From Copromyces sp. CBS 386.78 (taxonomy: Eukaryota; Ascomycota; Sordariomycetes; Sordariales; Sordariaceae), in NCBI GenBank assembly GCA_030685235.1, contig MU839114.1:186001-250000 (forward strand): a stretch of 64,000 bases of DNA. The letters run 5' to 3'. The notes below the pieces were generated by a model. That model made no database searches, was not told the DNA's origin, and saw only the letters and a list, made by a program, of their open reading frames with translations. Numbering within the stretch: position 1 is the stretch's first letter; every line of letters starts with the position of its first letter. The position numbers and the translations under genes were made by a program. Shown piece after piece: positions 14,901 through 27,095 of the stretch.

Positions 14901-16134
14901 AAGGTATAAGCAGTCTTTGCCTTTGAGATACCGTGGTAACCTATACGGTCTATCCCAGGCTGTCCACAATGGGTTCCCGGTACCGTAATGATTCGGGCTC
15001 TTTGGAGGTGCGTCAAGCTCCAGAGATTCGAATGTAGGCGGACCATGCAAGGATTCGGTGCACACCGCAACCTGTTCTGGAGAAATGGCGATGAAAGCTG
15101 ACCCGACGGTCAAGGGAATGAGAAGTTGAGGCATTTGGTTTTCGACTGGCAATCGATGGCCACGCTTTTCTTCGGCAAAGACATTGGCAAGGTCGTCTCC
15201 CAACGTCCATTCGTAAATAGCCATTCTTGACTTGCCATTGTTGACAACAATAAGCAAAAGAATGATGTGATCCTTGTCTTCTGGACGTGGGTACAAAAAC
15301 GTGAGGTTTTGTATCACGCCCTGAACACCCCGGAGTCGAAAGCTTTTGACTATCCCCACGGTGTTTTCGTCTCCAGTTTGGGTGAAGTTGGCGAGAGACT
15401 CGAGCTCGCCTACGGCAAAAAGGCCGTGGAAGCTGCTTAAGGCCATGTAACGCGAGCTCGGATCTACAGCCATGTGAGCTCCAAAATTACCGTCCTGAAA
15501 CTGTGGAGGCCTTCGAAACACGAATTCTGTAGAGCTGTAAAACTCGGGTCGACCGTCGGCCCCTGGGCCAATCCAAAGGAAGACAACATCGGCATTTTCC
15601 ATGGCCAGCGCCAGCAACTGGGGCGGCAGCTGAGACGTCGAACCAACTGGTGGCGACGAGTGTACGTCCTGGTCCTCCACCTTGACCGGAGGTTCAACGT
15701 CCATAGCAGGGTTGAGGTCGTCGACGCCATCTGGAATCTCGAAAGAGCCAACTACACAAGCGTTGCGAATGTTGTGTGCGAATCTGCGGAAAAGGATGTC
15801 TCGAAACTGGCCGTTGCTCTGAAATTCCCGGATTTGGACAGACCGATGCTAGGGAAAAGGTCAGTCCCGCCAAAAAAAGGTCTAGAACAAAGCTTCGACT
15901 TACGCCTATAAAGGCAACATCATTGTGATGAGGCGATCTGAGCCTCACGGGTAGTACAGACTTCACCATCTGGCTGTCCGCCACGGTCCTTGTGAGTAGT
16001 CCGCATATCGGAGTGTCAATTTGCTCTGCTCTCTTAGGGCCTTGAGCAGACTGTGCCTTGAGAAAAGTCTGAATGTCGACCGTCTCAGTGACCCATTCGC
16101 CATTGCGGAGGACATTGGTTCGGAAGGTAGCCAT
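11982..16134 (-). CDS. MMS1_N/CPSF_A-family beta-propeller protein (DDB1/Rse1/Cft1 superfamily)
   Basis: Five exons join in frame: 16134-15904, 15848-14724, 14673-14174, 14125-13830 and 13738-11982, giving 1,302 residues. The last intron (13739-13829) uses a CTGAC branch just before its CATAG acceptor. The length, scattered WD-like beta-strand repeats (for example GxxRGGELIHI, LLVGTKQGQLIIV) and a C-terminal segment with HVDGDLLKTILD, resembling the (I/V)DGDLIE helix of DDB1 and CPSF-A proteins, place it in the triple-propeller superfamily with an N-terminal MMS1_N domain. Members act as scaffolds in Cul4/Rtt101 ubiquitin ligases, in the U2 snRNP or in 3'-end processing, in the nucleus. It is clearly more diverged than true DDB1, Rse1 or Cft1, so I assign only the family. 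It is the first gene beside the RIP island and shows no sign of RIP itself. Confidence 0.78.
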
Positions 16135-17684
16135 GTTGGTAGAAATAGGCAGATCAGCGTTTTGGTAGGGTATGCTCCGTCACGGGTCGGCCGGCTCGGA
16201 AACGTGCAGTATTCAGCCTAGTTCTCAGGTTAGTTTCTGGTCATGATGCATGTGCCTGGGTCGAACAGTCTCTTGAGATGGCGAGATGCCAATCCAATGA
16301 AGACACGAATTTCGAAAAAGCAGATGGGAATGAAAAGACAAAGAGTAGCCGAATGTCAAGAAGACACCTTGAGCGATAAACAGACGAAAAATGGAAGGCA
16401 GCACGCATTCGTTTTGTAGTGGAGGGTGGAAAGAGTGAGCTGGCGCAATCTCAGTGATGAGTAGCAGAAGACACCAACAAGCAAAGGTATCAAATGTCAT
16501 GCTGTGTCGACTCACCTTGAGCTGTAGACTTGGGTTGTACCACCTCTCCGGGCTGCACAGACATACTAAGTGTGGTAAATACGTGGGAGAGCAAGTAAAC
16601 GTTGCCAACAGTATTTGAGCAGTGGCCGCTTTACCACCGCAATCGGAATACGAGGAGAGGTCTGCGAGAGGACGACGAGCTGCTGGAGATGTCAGGACGG
16701 AGGAGTTACCGAGATACCTGCAAAAGGTGACCTGGAAGGTACCCGCAACGATTCCCCTGTGGTCGGCCTGGTACTTCCAATTGCTTTACTGCCGCAGTGC
16801 AAAAGAGCGGTAATAACCCGAGAAACAAACAGCTAGAGAGAAAGGGCAGAAAATTTCCGATTCAGCACCATGAAAGACTGGCCGGCTGAAGTGTTGGTAG
16901 AATCATGTTGAAGAGATGGAAGGTTGAAGGTGCCCGGGGTGGAAAGAAGCTGTACTATTGTTACTTAGTGTACTCTATCTGAGGAAGTGGGGCAGGGTGG
17001 TCCACCTATTATAGCAGGCGGGTTCGACAACTTCCGAAACGTACCTTCCTTCCGCAGGCATCAATATAGGTAAACAACATTTTAAGACTTCGATGTGACA
17101 ATGCTGTGATCCCAATTTCAAATGTACCGTACATTAGGTACAATTGACGAGAAATGCTAGTTGACAGGTCACAACTCCATAAACAAAAATTCAAGACAAG
17201 ACAATTAATTGCTGCAGCCCGAGATAGACCAAGACAGTTCCCACGTTCCACGCCCGCGCCGTTGGGTTGCGATGGTTGCTATAGCAGCCACGAGATGTAC
17301 CAAGTACATCTACCCACCTAGAGGTATCTCAAACGTGGAATCAGGATCCATGGATCATGAATAAGTGATCGTCTTACGTACATATCAGCCTTCTAAGAAA
17401 CAAAGGCCTGAGAAGCACATCCACGAGGCAGGCGCAGAACAGCAGTCCAGTTAAGGTTGATCGGCAACCGGAACCTTGGATCTCGGGTTCTCCCTTTTCG
17501 GCGCCGGAACCGCAGGATACCTCTGAGTGATCCACTATCCGGGACACGACTCGCCTATGACACAGGCGCACGTTCAACGCTAACAGTTAGCACGGATGCC
17601 CTAAAGTTCTAACTCTCCCAAAGTCAACATCATCACATGTCCAGACTTGGAACCCATCACTTCAAGGTACGAACTGTTGGGAGA
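16135..17684. other. divergent intergenic region, no gene seen
   Basis: The 1.5 kb lies between the starts of the MMS1-like gene (leftward) and the TBC gene (rightward) and should hold both promoters. The open frames here (the longest are 127 codons at 16,225-16,608 minus and 80 codons at 17,009-17,251 minus) show no domain and no splice-consistent extension. Confidence 0.5.
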
Positions 17685-17694
17685 TATATAAATA
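17685..17694 (+). promoter_or_regulatory. TATA box candidate of the TBC-domain gene
   Basis: TATATAAATA lies 320 bases before the start codon at 18,005 and about 95 bases before a well-formed 5' untranslated intron (17,780-17,829: donor GTAAGC, branch CTAAC, acceptor ACAG). Transcription would start near 17,720. Confidence 0.5.
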
Positions 17695-18004
17695 TAACCG
17701 AGCGAGCGAAATACTCACAACGACGTCACTCATTCAACATTGACAGACTCACGCCCTGTCACTATCAGGAGGTGTACAGGTAAGCTTCCCATAGCTTCTC
17801 CCAGGGGCAGAGTACTAACCAAGTTACAGATCTCGCTTGAGGGGATCACGACATACGAAATATTTCGAGTGTTAGAAGAACCTCAGAAGATTTCCGACCG
17901 TTTTTGAGAGCTCTTACAGTAACTGGGCTTCATATTGACCCATCAACACAAACCCCCGTTCTAATCAACGACCACCCTCAGCTCAGTTCGGGTTACACAG
18001 TGGG

Positions 18005-19389
18005 ATGTCAGAGATGGACAGCTCAAGTGAAAGCGGTGATTCTCTTCACGAAAAGGTCATCGACCCTTTCCACGCCGAGAAGGAGGAAGCTATCCTCAAG
18101 GCGTGTAAACAACGAGACCTTACCAAGCTCCGAGCACTTTCTGAATCTCAAGGAGGATTTCTAAACGATGAGATCCGTCAACAAGCATGTAAGTAACCCC
18201 AAACCGCCCTTTTCACACATCACCAACCAAAAGACTTACTTACTCTTCTTCTTCTTCCCAACAACACAGGGCCCATCCTCCTAGGCATACCACCAAAATA
18301 TGACGAAGACGACGACTCCTGGAAAGACCTCCCCCGGCACAGAGACGAAGACCAAGTCCAACTAGACGTCGACCGAGCCTTTTGCTACTACCCTGAGCGT
18401 ACGTATTCCCCCCCGTATCCCCCCATATCCCCCCTTATCTTCCACCAACCAACTAACTAACCCGTCCCAAAGACGAATCCGAAACGGAACGCGACCTCCA
18501 AAAATCTCAACTCTCCTCTCTCATCCTCTCCGTCCTCCGCCGCTACCCATACCTGCACTACTTCCAAGGCTACCACGACATCTCGCAAGTCCTGCTCCTC
18601 GTCCTTCCTGTCCACTTGCGCTCCGCCGCCCTCGCCCGCCTCTCAGCCCTCCGCATCCGCGACTTCATGCTCCCCAATTTACAAGCCGCCATCGCCCAAC
18701 TCCGCTTAATCCCCGACATTCTCAAGGTTTCCGACCCGAAACTCTGGCGGCATTTATCCGATACCGAGCCATTCTTCGCCTTGTCAGGGACACTAACGAT
18801 GTACGCGCACGACATCACCACCTTGGGAGAAATCACGCGGCTGTTTGACGTCCTGTTGGCGCGGGAACCCGTGTTTAGCGTGTACATGTTTGCTGCGATT
18901 GTGCGGTCGAGGAGGGAAGAGCTGTTTGATACGCCCGAGGACGAGCCGGAGATGTTACATTCTATCCTGTCGAAACTCCCTAAACCGCTGGATTTGGAGG
19001 GGCTGATCAAGGATACGGTGGCCTTGTTTGAAAGGTATCCGCCGGACAGGTTGCCGAGTTGGAGGTGGGGGATTTCGGGGAACAGTGTGCTGAAGACGGC
19101 TAGAGAGACAGAGGGGAAGACAGGGAACGAAAAGGGGGAAGGCAAGGGGGGAGTGGCGAGGGGGCAGACGATGGAGGATGGGAAAAGGCTTTTTGAGAGG
19201 CAGGTTAGGGAGTTGATGTGGATGGAAAAGAAAGAAAAGGCGAGGAAGTGGATGTGGAAGAATAGGAGGCCGGCGAGGACGTTGGGTCTGGCGGTGTTGG
19301 TGGGTGTTATTGCGATATTGTTGAGGAGGTCGCCGGGAGGTCCGATGGCTTGGGTGATGGGGGTTGTATATCGGTGGTGGTTGGGGTAG
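18005..19389 (+). CDS. TBC-domain Rab GTPase-activating protein, Gyp8/TBC1D20 type
   Basis: Three exons, 18005-18188, 18270-18398 and 18473-19389, encode 409 residues. Joining exon 1 to 2 restores QAWPILLGIP, the usual entry of a TBC domain. Both catalytic fingers are present: the arginine finger in LDVDRAF (Arg97) and the glutamine finger in YFQGYHD (Gln136). The order LDVDR, HYFQGYHDI, RDFMLPNL, ALSGTLTMYAH matches the TBC1D20/Gyp8 subfamily, which acts on Rab1/Ypt1 at the ER. A hydrophobic segment near the C-terminus (TLGLAVLVGVIAILL) would anchor it in the ER membrane, as in that subfamily. A charged, Gly/Glu/Lys-rich linker of about 60 residues separates the two. A 5' untranslated intron lies at 17,780-17,829. 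It is convergent with vps52, 267 bases away. Confidence 0.9.
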
Positions 19390-19656
19390 ATGTGGTGGGT
19401 GGATAGAGCATAATTGGAATGCTGTTAACGAGGAGTTGTGAAAGAAGCTTCCCGAGAGCGGATATGCCTGTGCAGTAACGGTCATCAAACCGCGATAGTC
19501 CACAGGAGACACGGATACCGAAGAACTAGAGACGCCAAGCAACCCGAAAGAATTATAATTTTGATACCATTCATTATGCCAGATAAGCTGTATATACACG
19601 GTAGGAACCCTCCCGACCAGGTGTTTTTCTCTATGAACCCCAAATATCATACCCCT

Positions 19657-21781
19657 CTAGCTATTCTCTTGTACGCTCGCCTTAAGTGACTCAAAATGGT
19701 CCTGTTGTTCCGTCGCAAGCTTGCCGCTCACATCGCTAATGATAGTCAAAATCAAGCTGTAATTATTATAGAGGAATCTGTCCCGTTTCCTCGTATCCGC
19801 TCCCAGTTGCGCCTGGCTATGCTTGGCCAGGAACGCCTCCACCTCGATACGCAGTCTGTGTAGACTACTGACGATCGGCTCGTCATCTCCTGCTTCGGTA
19901 CTGAGGGCAAGCACACCGTGAAGGAACTGCCCAAAGCGCTGTGTCACGACGTGCGGAGCCGCCGAGGCTGTCTTTGCTTGTGAAGCGGACCCTGCCTTGT
20001 TGGAGAGCGCAGAAGTCAGCGCCTTGACGGATTGGGAGTGGGCATCCATAACGCTCTGCAGACGTGGCCATAACACCATGGCGGTGCCGTTGATGTAACC
20101 ATCTACGACGGGGACTCGGCGCCTCTGCAGTTCAAAGGCGAGATGCTGGTTCAGACGCACGCATAGCAACAGACCGAGTCCGTCATAGGTGTCGGACACA
20201 AGCTGCTTGGTAAGGGCTTGACCAAGGGCAAAGGTCTGATCGAATATGTAGGTGAAGTGGCGCGAGATGACTGGAAGTGATAGCGCTGGGCTGAAGAAGG
20301 ACACGAGAAATGTGTACTCTGCCGTAGCGTTGTCGACAAGGGCGAGGTTGAAGTTGCGGAAAGGAACCTCAAGATAATGTGTGGTCTGGTCCTCATCGGC
20401 CAGGTAAGACGACATCGCTATTTGATCCTTAGTCTTGAGCAGTTCGTTCCTTCGGCCGATGCTAAAGGCGTCATGGGGCGCGCCTCCAAGCTTGGATCCA
20501 GACAGGACAGTCGTTCTTCGAGAGGTGTCCTCGTGTCCCATCACGTCGTTCTTGTCGATAATGTGAAGCTTCAGCTTGTCCAAGGATTGTTTATATCGGG
20601 TAAACTGGTTCAAATAGTACCACCGCATGGTGTTCATATAGGCCTGACATATCTCGCCGGCGAGTGTGGGTTGATGTTTTTGGAGGAACGCAAACAGATC
20701 CTTGAACCGGAGGAAGTTCTGATGTTGAATGATTTGGGCATTGATGTGAGGCGACCGCAATGCTTTGATTTGCGCAACCAGGAAGTCCCGTATTCGTTCG
20801 ATTGCCTTCACAAAAATGCATTAGAACAGAACAGTCAGACCCGAACAACAATCCTTACCTTGAGGATAAGCTTTTCCAGCAATGGGCCGACATCAGCCAG
20901 GGCTTTGTTCTGTGGTTGTTGCGCATTTTTCTTATGAGCCGTAGCTCTTTTGTCCACTTCAGCCAGGACCTTCACCCATGTTTCGTCGATATGGCCTTCC
21001 GCGATGGTTGTTATTACGAGCGGAGACACGCTTAACTCTTCCACCAAGGGTCCCAGACCCTTCTCTACAGCCTTTCGGTTTTCTAGTCTCACGTTAAGAG
21101 CTTCTGATCGCGCCTGGAGGCTTTCAATATCGGCAGACACAGCAGCTAGGTCATTGCGAAAGCTAGTGAGGTTGGATTCAACAGAGCTCAGGATGTCATC
21201 GCACGCGCGGATCGACCGATGCAGGTCCTCGAATTTGGCCTTGTCTCGCTCATCTGGAAAGCACTTTATAAGCATGGATGAAGGGCAGGGCAATAGGAAC
21301 AATAAGATGGCACCATACAATCTTGAACACTCTGGGGTTTATAGTTGTCGACTGAGCGTGAACTGACGTCAGGGCCGGCGAGCTCGGTCAGGGTCAAGCC
21401 GCCAAAGTCAACGTCGAAGTCCAGGTCATCTTCAGTGATGCCGCTGGCTGGTTTCGCCTCGGGTTGTTGTGTGGTATTGCTATTGGGAAACTGGCTTAGG
21501 ATCCTAGCCAGGACCTCTTCGGGATCTGGCGCATCGTCCACGGTAGAGGACTGCCTCAAGGAGGAGCCATTGGTTTTCTTTGCCGAGGCGAGAAGGGAAG
21601 ACGACGAGTCGTTCGAGACCAGAGATAATGCAGAAGACCCTCTCGTATTAAGTCCAGGCCTCGGGGGGGCAAGATATGGACCGCGCGAGCTGGTACGTTG
21701 GGGCAGCGGCGAGACGGAACGGCTGTTCGGTGGAGGAGCTGCGCTTCCTGGATGCTGGCCGGGACGTCGATCAAGCCACAT
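19657..21781 (-). CDS. vps52: Vps52/Sac2, subunit of the GARP tethering complex
   Basis: Three exons, 21781-21319, 21253-20859 and 20805-19657, give 668 residues. The family core starts after the first junction: DYERDKAKFEDLH, then IRACDDILSSVE, LQARSEALNVRLENRKAVEKGLG, the typical coiled-coil opening of Vps52 proteins, followed by KAIERIRDFLVAQI, the FLRFKDLFAFLQKH block, IDKNDVMGHEDTS, a YTFLVSFF segment and RDRFLYNNYSLIL. GARP tethers endosome-derived vesicles at the trans-Golgi. The first ~150 residues are Ser/Pro/Arg-rich and poorly conserved in type. The start at 21,781 is the first ATG in this frame; an upstream exon is possible but I found none with supporting splice sites. The protein stops soon after NNYSLIL and so lacks much of the C-terminal half found in animal Vps52 (shorter than the usual 640-720 residues only if the disordered N-terminus is discounted). 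Confidence 0.88.
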
Positions 21782-23069
21782 AGCGAATCAAGCACCGCCC
21801 GAGACGAGGCGCGAAGAGCATGCTGGTGCAGCAGGAAATCGATATAGGACAGGATCACACCGGCGGACTCGAAAGGTTGTTGTGGTCGGGGTCGTCGTCT
21901 TCTGTCATATGCCGATAAATGTTGGACTTGAGCGAGGACCGTCTTGTCGCTCTCCGTCGCAGCTCCGTTGTCTCCAGGAGACCCTTGGAATCATTGAATG
22001 CGCGCCAGTTTGGCTTGGCAAGTGGATGATGGGAGCTAGCAATTGGCGGCAGCGAAAACAGCTGGGTCCAGGGCACCCGACACAACTTGAAGGCTGGCCA
22101 GGCTAGCCCTCTGCCCTCCATGGTGAGGGTTACAGCTTATGCATGGAGGAATTTAATTGGTGAATTCCCTCCGCCACTTTGAACCACCACTCACGTCGTG
22201 CGGGTCCCGTGCGAGACATTCGAGCTTGCCCGCATACGGCCTAGCATGGCCGCTTAGCCAGACAGAAGGCGGGGCGGGAGAACTGACCTCGCCAGTTCCG
22301 CAACACCACAAGAGGAGATCGATCACGATCGCGTGTACACTGGTACATGCCACTTGTACACTTGTACTTGACTGTTTGCTCAGAAGGGACGGCCGAGTCC
22401 ATAATATGAGATGACCCGAGACAAGACTCCTCATCAGTAGTAGAGGCATCATATGCGAGGGCAATTGATGCTGTCTTGTCGAGCAATTCAAACAAGTGAG
22501 AGCTTCCCTTGTTGTGAGTAGTGTAACAAACAGCGGGGTCGAATTTACCAGCCAGTCAGAAGAGCCGGGGAAAAGAGAGGTCTTAACAGACAAGTGAGGA
22601 GAAGACTCAAAGAAGGGTGGGCGGGAGCAAAGGGGACTGGAGGGTTAGAGGTGAGTGCCCTTTCGAAATGTGGCACGTGTGGAGGGTTAAGTGAGGGTTA
22701 ATGCAACGAAAATGCAACAAGCCCAGACCGGTTGGAGGGTCAATTTGTTAGCAAACCTCAAGAGGCAAAAATCTGTAGTCCAGGTCGCCCTGGACCTTTG
22801 GCGAGGAGTGCAAGTTGTGCGCCAAAAGTAAGAGAGTTGTGGGTGCTTCCCACCAGGTGGCAGGGAGGAGGGGCCTTTCCTGACTGGACCGCTGGCGGGG
22901 ATGCTGCATTTTTTCGTCCCTCTCGACTCCCGTGCTCAAAATTGCTTTTTTTTCCTTTTTCAACTCCCTCCATATTTTTCCTCCCCCGTGCCGCCTCCAG
23001 CCTCTTGATCCATCATCTTCTGTCTCTCCTTGCCCTTTCGACGGTTTATCCTTTGTCAATCCTTTCAAG
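21782..23069. other. divergent vps52/eIF5A intergenic region
   Basis: No credible gene. Frames on both strands near 21,855-22,121 and 22,153-22,593 do not connect to either flanking gene. The last 150 bases before 23,070 are strongly pyrimidine-rich (long CT and T runs), as is common upstream of highly expressed fungal genes, and probably form the eIF5A promoter and 5' leader. Confidence 0.5.
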
Positions 23070-23984
23070 ATGTCTGCCACCAACGACGACGCTGTAAGTT
23101 TATCTTCCACCTGTTGTCACGCCCTTGTATAATCATCGTCACACTCCATCATGGTGGTCGCTTGCGGGCGGCTGTCTGCGTAGGCAGAGTCGTCACCCCG
23201 CATCCGCTCATCGCGCACCCCCTCTCGCTCCTCCCGTGGTGTGGTCCTTCGACGACGTGAATGGCCTCTTGTTCGCCCAACGCACGGAATCCGAATCGCA
23301 TCACCTTCACCTGATCATCCCGTTGCAATAGCCGCGTCCATCATCAGCGAAGCATTGGATGCTAACCTCAATGTCCCCCATATCTAGCAGCATGAGCACA
23401 CCTTCGACTCCGTCGACGCTGGTGCGTCCGCCACCTACCCCATGCAGTGCTCTGCTCTCCGCAAGGGTGGCCACGTCGTGATCAAGAACCGTCCCTGCAA
23501 GATCGTCGACATGTCGACCTCCAAGACCGGCAAGCACGGTCACGCCAAGGTCCACTTGGTCGCCATCGATATCTTCACTGGCAAGAAGCTCGAGGATCTC
23601 TGCCCCTCCACCCACAACATGGATGTCCCCAACGTCAAGCGCACTGACTACCAGTTCGTACGTATTATCCGGACGCTCCCCCGATCGCTGGGTCAAGAAT
23701 CTGGAAGCTAACTTTGCACTAGTCCTACATCGATGAGGACTACCTCGTCCTTATCGACTCTAACGGTGAGGAGAAGCGTGACGTCAAGATGCCCGACGGT
23801 GAGCTTGCCAAGCGCATTGAGAAGCTCGAGGAGGAGAGCAAGGACTTCTGTAAGTTTTCCCGACACACACACTCGCGCTTTTCAGCTTGCACGATACTAA
23901 TACTGCTCAACAGTCGTCGGTGTCCAGACCGCCATGGGCGAGGAGGCTGCCATCGATGTCAAGGAGGCTGCCAACAAGGACTAA
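23070..23984 (+). CDS. translation factor eIF5A (hypusine-containing)
   Basis: Four exons: 23070-23093, 23391-23657 (or from 23388), 23723-23849 and 23914-23984, for 162 or 163 residues. The hypusination loop [14 protein letters not shown] is intact; the modified lysine is Lys56 (57 with the other acceptor). An N-terminal SH3-like barrel is followed by a C-terminal OB fold ([32 protein letters not shown]). eIF5A helps the ribosome through proline-rich and other slow motifs and acts in termination; it needs deoxyhypusine synthase and hydroxylase. The first exon encodes only eight residues and the first intron is long (about 295 bases), which in fungal translation genes often carries expression signals. 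The acceptor reads TAGCAG, a NAGNAG site that would add or drop one glutamine. Confidence 0.97.
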
Positions 23985-25089
23985 AGGAAGTTTGGAGGAG
24001 TTGGAGGGACACCGGACGTTAGGCATTTAACGATGGCTTCATGGGACGGTTCTGTTGGTTTTTGCCTGGCTAAGAGATATCCGTCTTTTTTGCGCTATAT
24101 CTACGTGTTTATGGGTCACACATGAATGGTTTCACGTCTTCCCGTCTTGGTTGACCCGGTAGCTGCTGGAATAGGGCGCGACTTCTTCAGGAAATCGCAA
24201 GAAGCTAACGTCTGCCAAACATCTTGCGCGTCTTTCATGGTCTTTACTCGGTGCGAATCATTGAATCGGGTTGTTTGCGAATCGCGAAAAGAGCTGTGCT
24301 GTTTGTTAGCACAAGGCTCGCTGGATTGAGGTGTTGGTCTAGCTCGGCTTCCCCGTTTCGAGCTGTTGAGTACCTCTCTGGTCTCGTTTAGTCCCCGATA
24401 GGACGAGCGAAGTTCATCCCGTGTGGGGATATGATACCGAGACATGACTGGCGGCGCAACTGACGTCGACATGTACATATGGACTTTCACAATTCAAGCA
24501 TATGCTAGTCCATGCGAATGTGTGGGTCATTCGATAGGATAGTATAAAAGCATTAATGAAGGTGTGTATACCAATCATGCCTCCACTAGCCATCTAGAGG
24601 TCGATGTGTCCGGTGGGTCAGCCAGGCCTTTTCACTTTAATTTCACCTCACTGCCTGCAGACGGCGAAACATCAGGTTGAAGAGCAGCTGTCAAGTGGTC
24701 GTAAAGCAGCGTTGTGTGTTTTGGCGACTTTGGCGACTTTCGTCAGAAGGAAGGTCAAAGGCAAAGTCGATTTCGCGCTGTTCGGCCCAGGTTTGAAAAT
24801 TTTCATTCATCTGTCGGCGAGTCGCATGTCCCCCAACATGCTCTCAACCCAAGTGTAACTATCACCATTTCATCCTCATTTTGAGTTGAAATATACCCAC
24901 CTTTTAGTTTACCCAGGAGACCTTGCAACATTCAAGCATTCTGACCTTCCCCTCGCGAACCCGTGCGCGCCCGTTTTCATTATTCACTCACCCCGCTCGA
25001 CCTGCGTCATCAGTGACGGGACATAGCGATCAACAACGTTACAGTCTTAACAGTCAGGCAGGCAGACAGGCAAGCGCTACTATTAGAGT
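23985..25089. other. intergenic, no gene seen
   Basis: About 1.1 kb between eIF5A and rrn7. It should hold the eIF5A 3' untranslated region and the rrn7 promoter. The few frames (such as 24,116-24,490 minus) have no recognisable content. Confidence 0.5.
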
Positions 25090-27095
25090 ATGGATGAACA
25101 GAGGCTCAGAAAGTTCCCCAACGGACAGAGATGTACCGAATGCCGTGCGCGAAAGTACTACTTGGAGAATGGACGAAGATATTGTCAACGCGGTCATGAA
25201 GTTGAGGTACGTATAACCACCAGAAGACTTTTGTTTACTTACAAGGCCGTCAACCCAAGTAAATCGATCGAAACTATAAACCATGCGCTGATCACTTGTA
25301 CATCAGGGGTACATCCAATTCGACGTCGACGAAGACGACAACTACGGCAAAACCGGCAAGGTAGTGCGCAAAGAAAAAGAAGTCCGCGAAACCGAGCGCA
25401 AGCATCTCTCAGGCAACGATGCCAAGGAGCTCTACCTCGACTGTCTCCAGATTATCTTGCGAAAACAAATAGCCTGGTTGATCCGCGAGAAGGGCTTCTC
25501 CGACGAGCTCGAGTCTATCTGCCGCGACCTCTGGGACCTGCGGATCCGCAAGTTCATCGGCCTCAAAAGCGTTTCTAGGGCTCAAGAAAAAGGAAAAGGA
25601 ATCGATCATGATGGAACGGGATCGCAACATGGTGGCGGTGGTTCCGGTGCCCTTTCGCAATCTGGCTCCGATAGCGAGATGGTCATGTATAGCTCGCAGG
25701 CGGAGACGACGGACACGTCGGCTGATGAGAGTGTGAAGAGCCAGAGGAAGAAGAGGTCGAGTAGGGTGAAGGACTGGGAGAGCGAGCTGTGGGATTTGCC
25801 GGGCCCGATGGAGGTGCTGGCGCTGATCTATATGGGGTGTTTGCTCAAGCAGGAGCCGGTGAGGGTGGGGGATATTTATCGGTGGGCCAAGAATAATCAG
25901 CTGCCGTTTCTTGGTGCGGTAAGTTGACCTACGCTTGTCAAGATGAGGGTGGACGACCACTGACTAATTTTCTAGATCGACCTTGTACCCAACGAGCTAC
26001 GAGAACGTTTGCCTGGTTGGGCTCAGCGCACACTATTAACACGATGGGCCAAGTTCGACGGAAGCGAGCTGCACAAGTCGTTGTTGACCTTGACCCTAGG
26101 TTTTAAGAAGAACTACGGCATGGTATCACCACCACTTCCAGCACCGTCGTTACTGGTCTTGTATCTGAAAGATCTGGCTCTACCACGTATGTCCCACTAC
26201 CCCCCTTACCTCTCGAACAAGTAACCATAATCTAATCATCACATCTAGCCGAGGTCCACCTCCACGCCCGCCAAATCTGTCTCATGCTCAACCTCTCCTG
26301 GACCTTCCCAACCCGGCAAAACATCAAAGACGACACCTCCTCCTTTACCGGCAAGACCTCTCGCTACACCCTCCTCGACATCCCAGACGTGCTGCTCGTC
26401 GCCTCTCTCGTGCTAGCAACCAAGTACATGTACCCCATGGACGGCGTCAAGCGGTATCCCCGAGACCACAACGACCCATTAACGCTGAAAATGGACTGGG
26501 ACGCTTGGGAGGCCGAGTTCGCAGATCCGCCTGAGAAGCCGCTTAGAAGGCTGGACTTTGCGGCTATGGACGCGGAGAAGGTTTGGACGCTGAGTAAGGA
26601 GCAGATGGTGGAGTATTTGGATTGGTATCAGGAGACGCAGTTGAAATCGTGGAGCGCTGCCGGTATGCTCGGTTGTCTTTTTCTTAGACTACTGACCTGG
26701 GGATCTTTACTGACACTACAACAGACGAAACCGAAATCGACCGACTCTTCCCCCTCGAGAACGTACTGCGACTACCAGAGCCCGGCAGCAAGGACATGAC
26801 AGACGAGGAACTCATTGCTCGGATGCACCGAGTGCAAAATTCGATGAAACTAGTTGAGCCAAGACCCGAGACCAATGATGGAAGGAACATCAAGAGGCTT
26901 GGTTCACTTCATCAGCGGTTTAGGTCGGTTGAGCAACTTGGGGAGTCTGGTCCTGCGAGAAGGTTCCATGAGAAAGCTGCGGAGATCTCGGGGCTGTCAC
27001 TGAAGGCTTTGGTGAAGGCGGTCTACAGCCTTGAGGAGTTGCTGTTTGGTTGGGAGAAGAAGGAGAAGAGGAGGATGAGGTTGGGGGAGGTATGA
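25090..27095 (+). CDS. rrn7: Rrn7, TAF1B-like RNA polymerase I core factor subunit
   Basis: Five exons, 25090-25206, 25307-25918, 25976-26186, 26249-26662 and 26725-27095, join in frame to 574 residues. The N-terminus carries the RRN7-type zinc ribbon: Cys15-x2-Cys18 and Cys32-x3-His36 in CTECRARKYYLENGRRYCQRGHE-like spacing. Next come GYIQFDVDEDD, a helical TFIIB-like first cyclin fold (LYLDCLQIILRKQ, LWDLRIRKFIGL), an acidic and serine-rich insert at about residues 120-190, then a second cyclin-like part (PGPMEVLALIYMGCLLKQEPVRVGDIYRWA). Rrn7 with Rrn6 and Rrn11 recruits Pol I to the rDNA core promoter in the nucleolus. All four introns have consensus branch points. It lies 500 bases before the ubiquitin-L40 gene on the same strand, with no sign of joint transcription. 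Confidence 0.9.

Noticed and set aside
19657..21781. Assignment as Cog3/Sec34
   Set aside because: First impression from the coiled-coil opening; the order of motifs (ACDDIL, NVRLENRKAVE, RIRDFLVAQI, DKNDVMGHEDTS, NNYSLIL) fits Vps52 and not Cog3.
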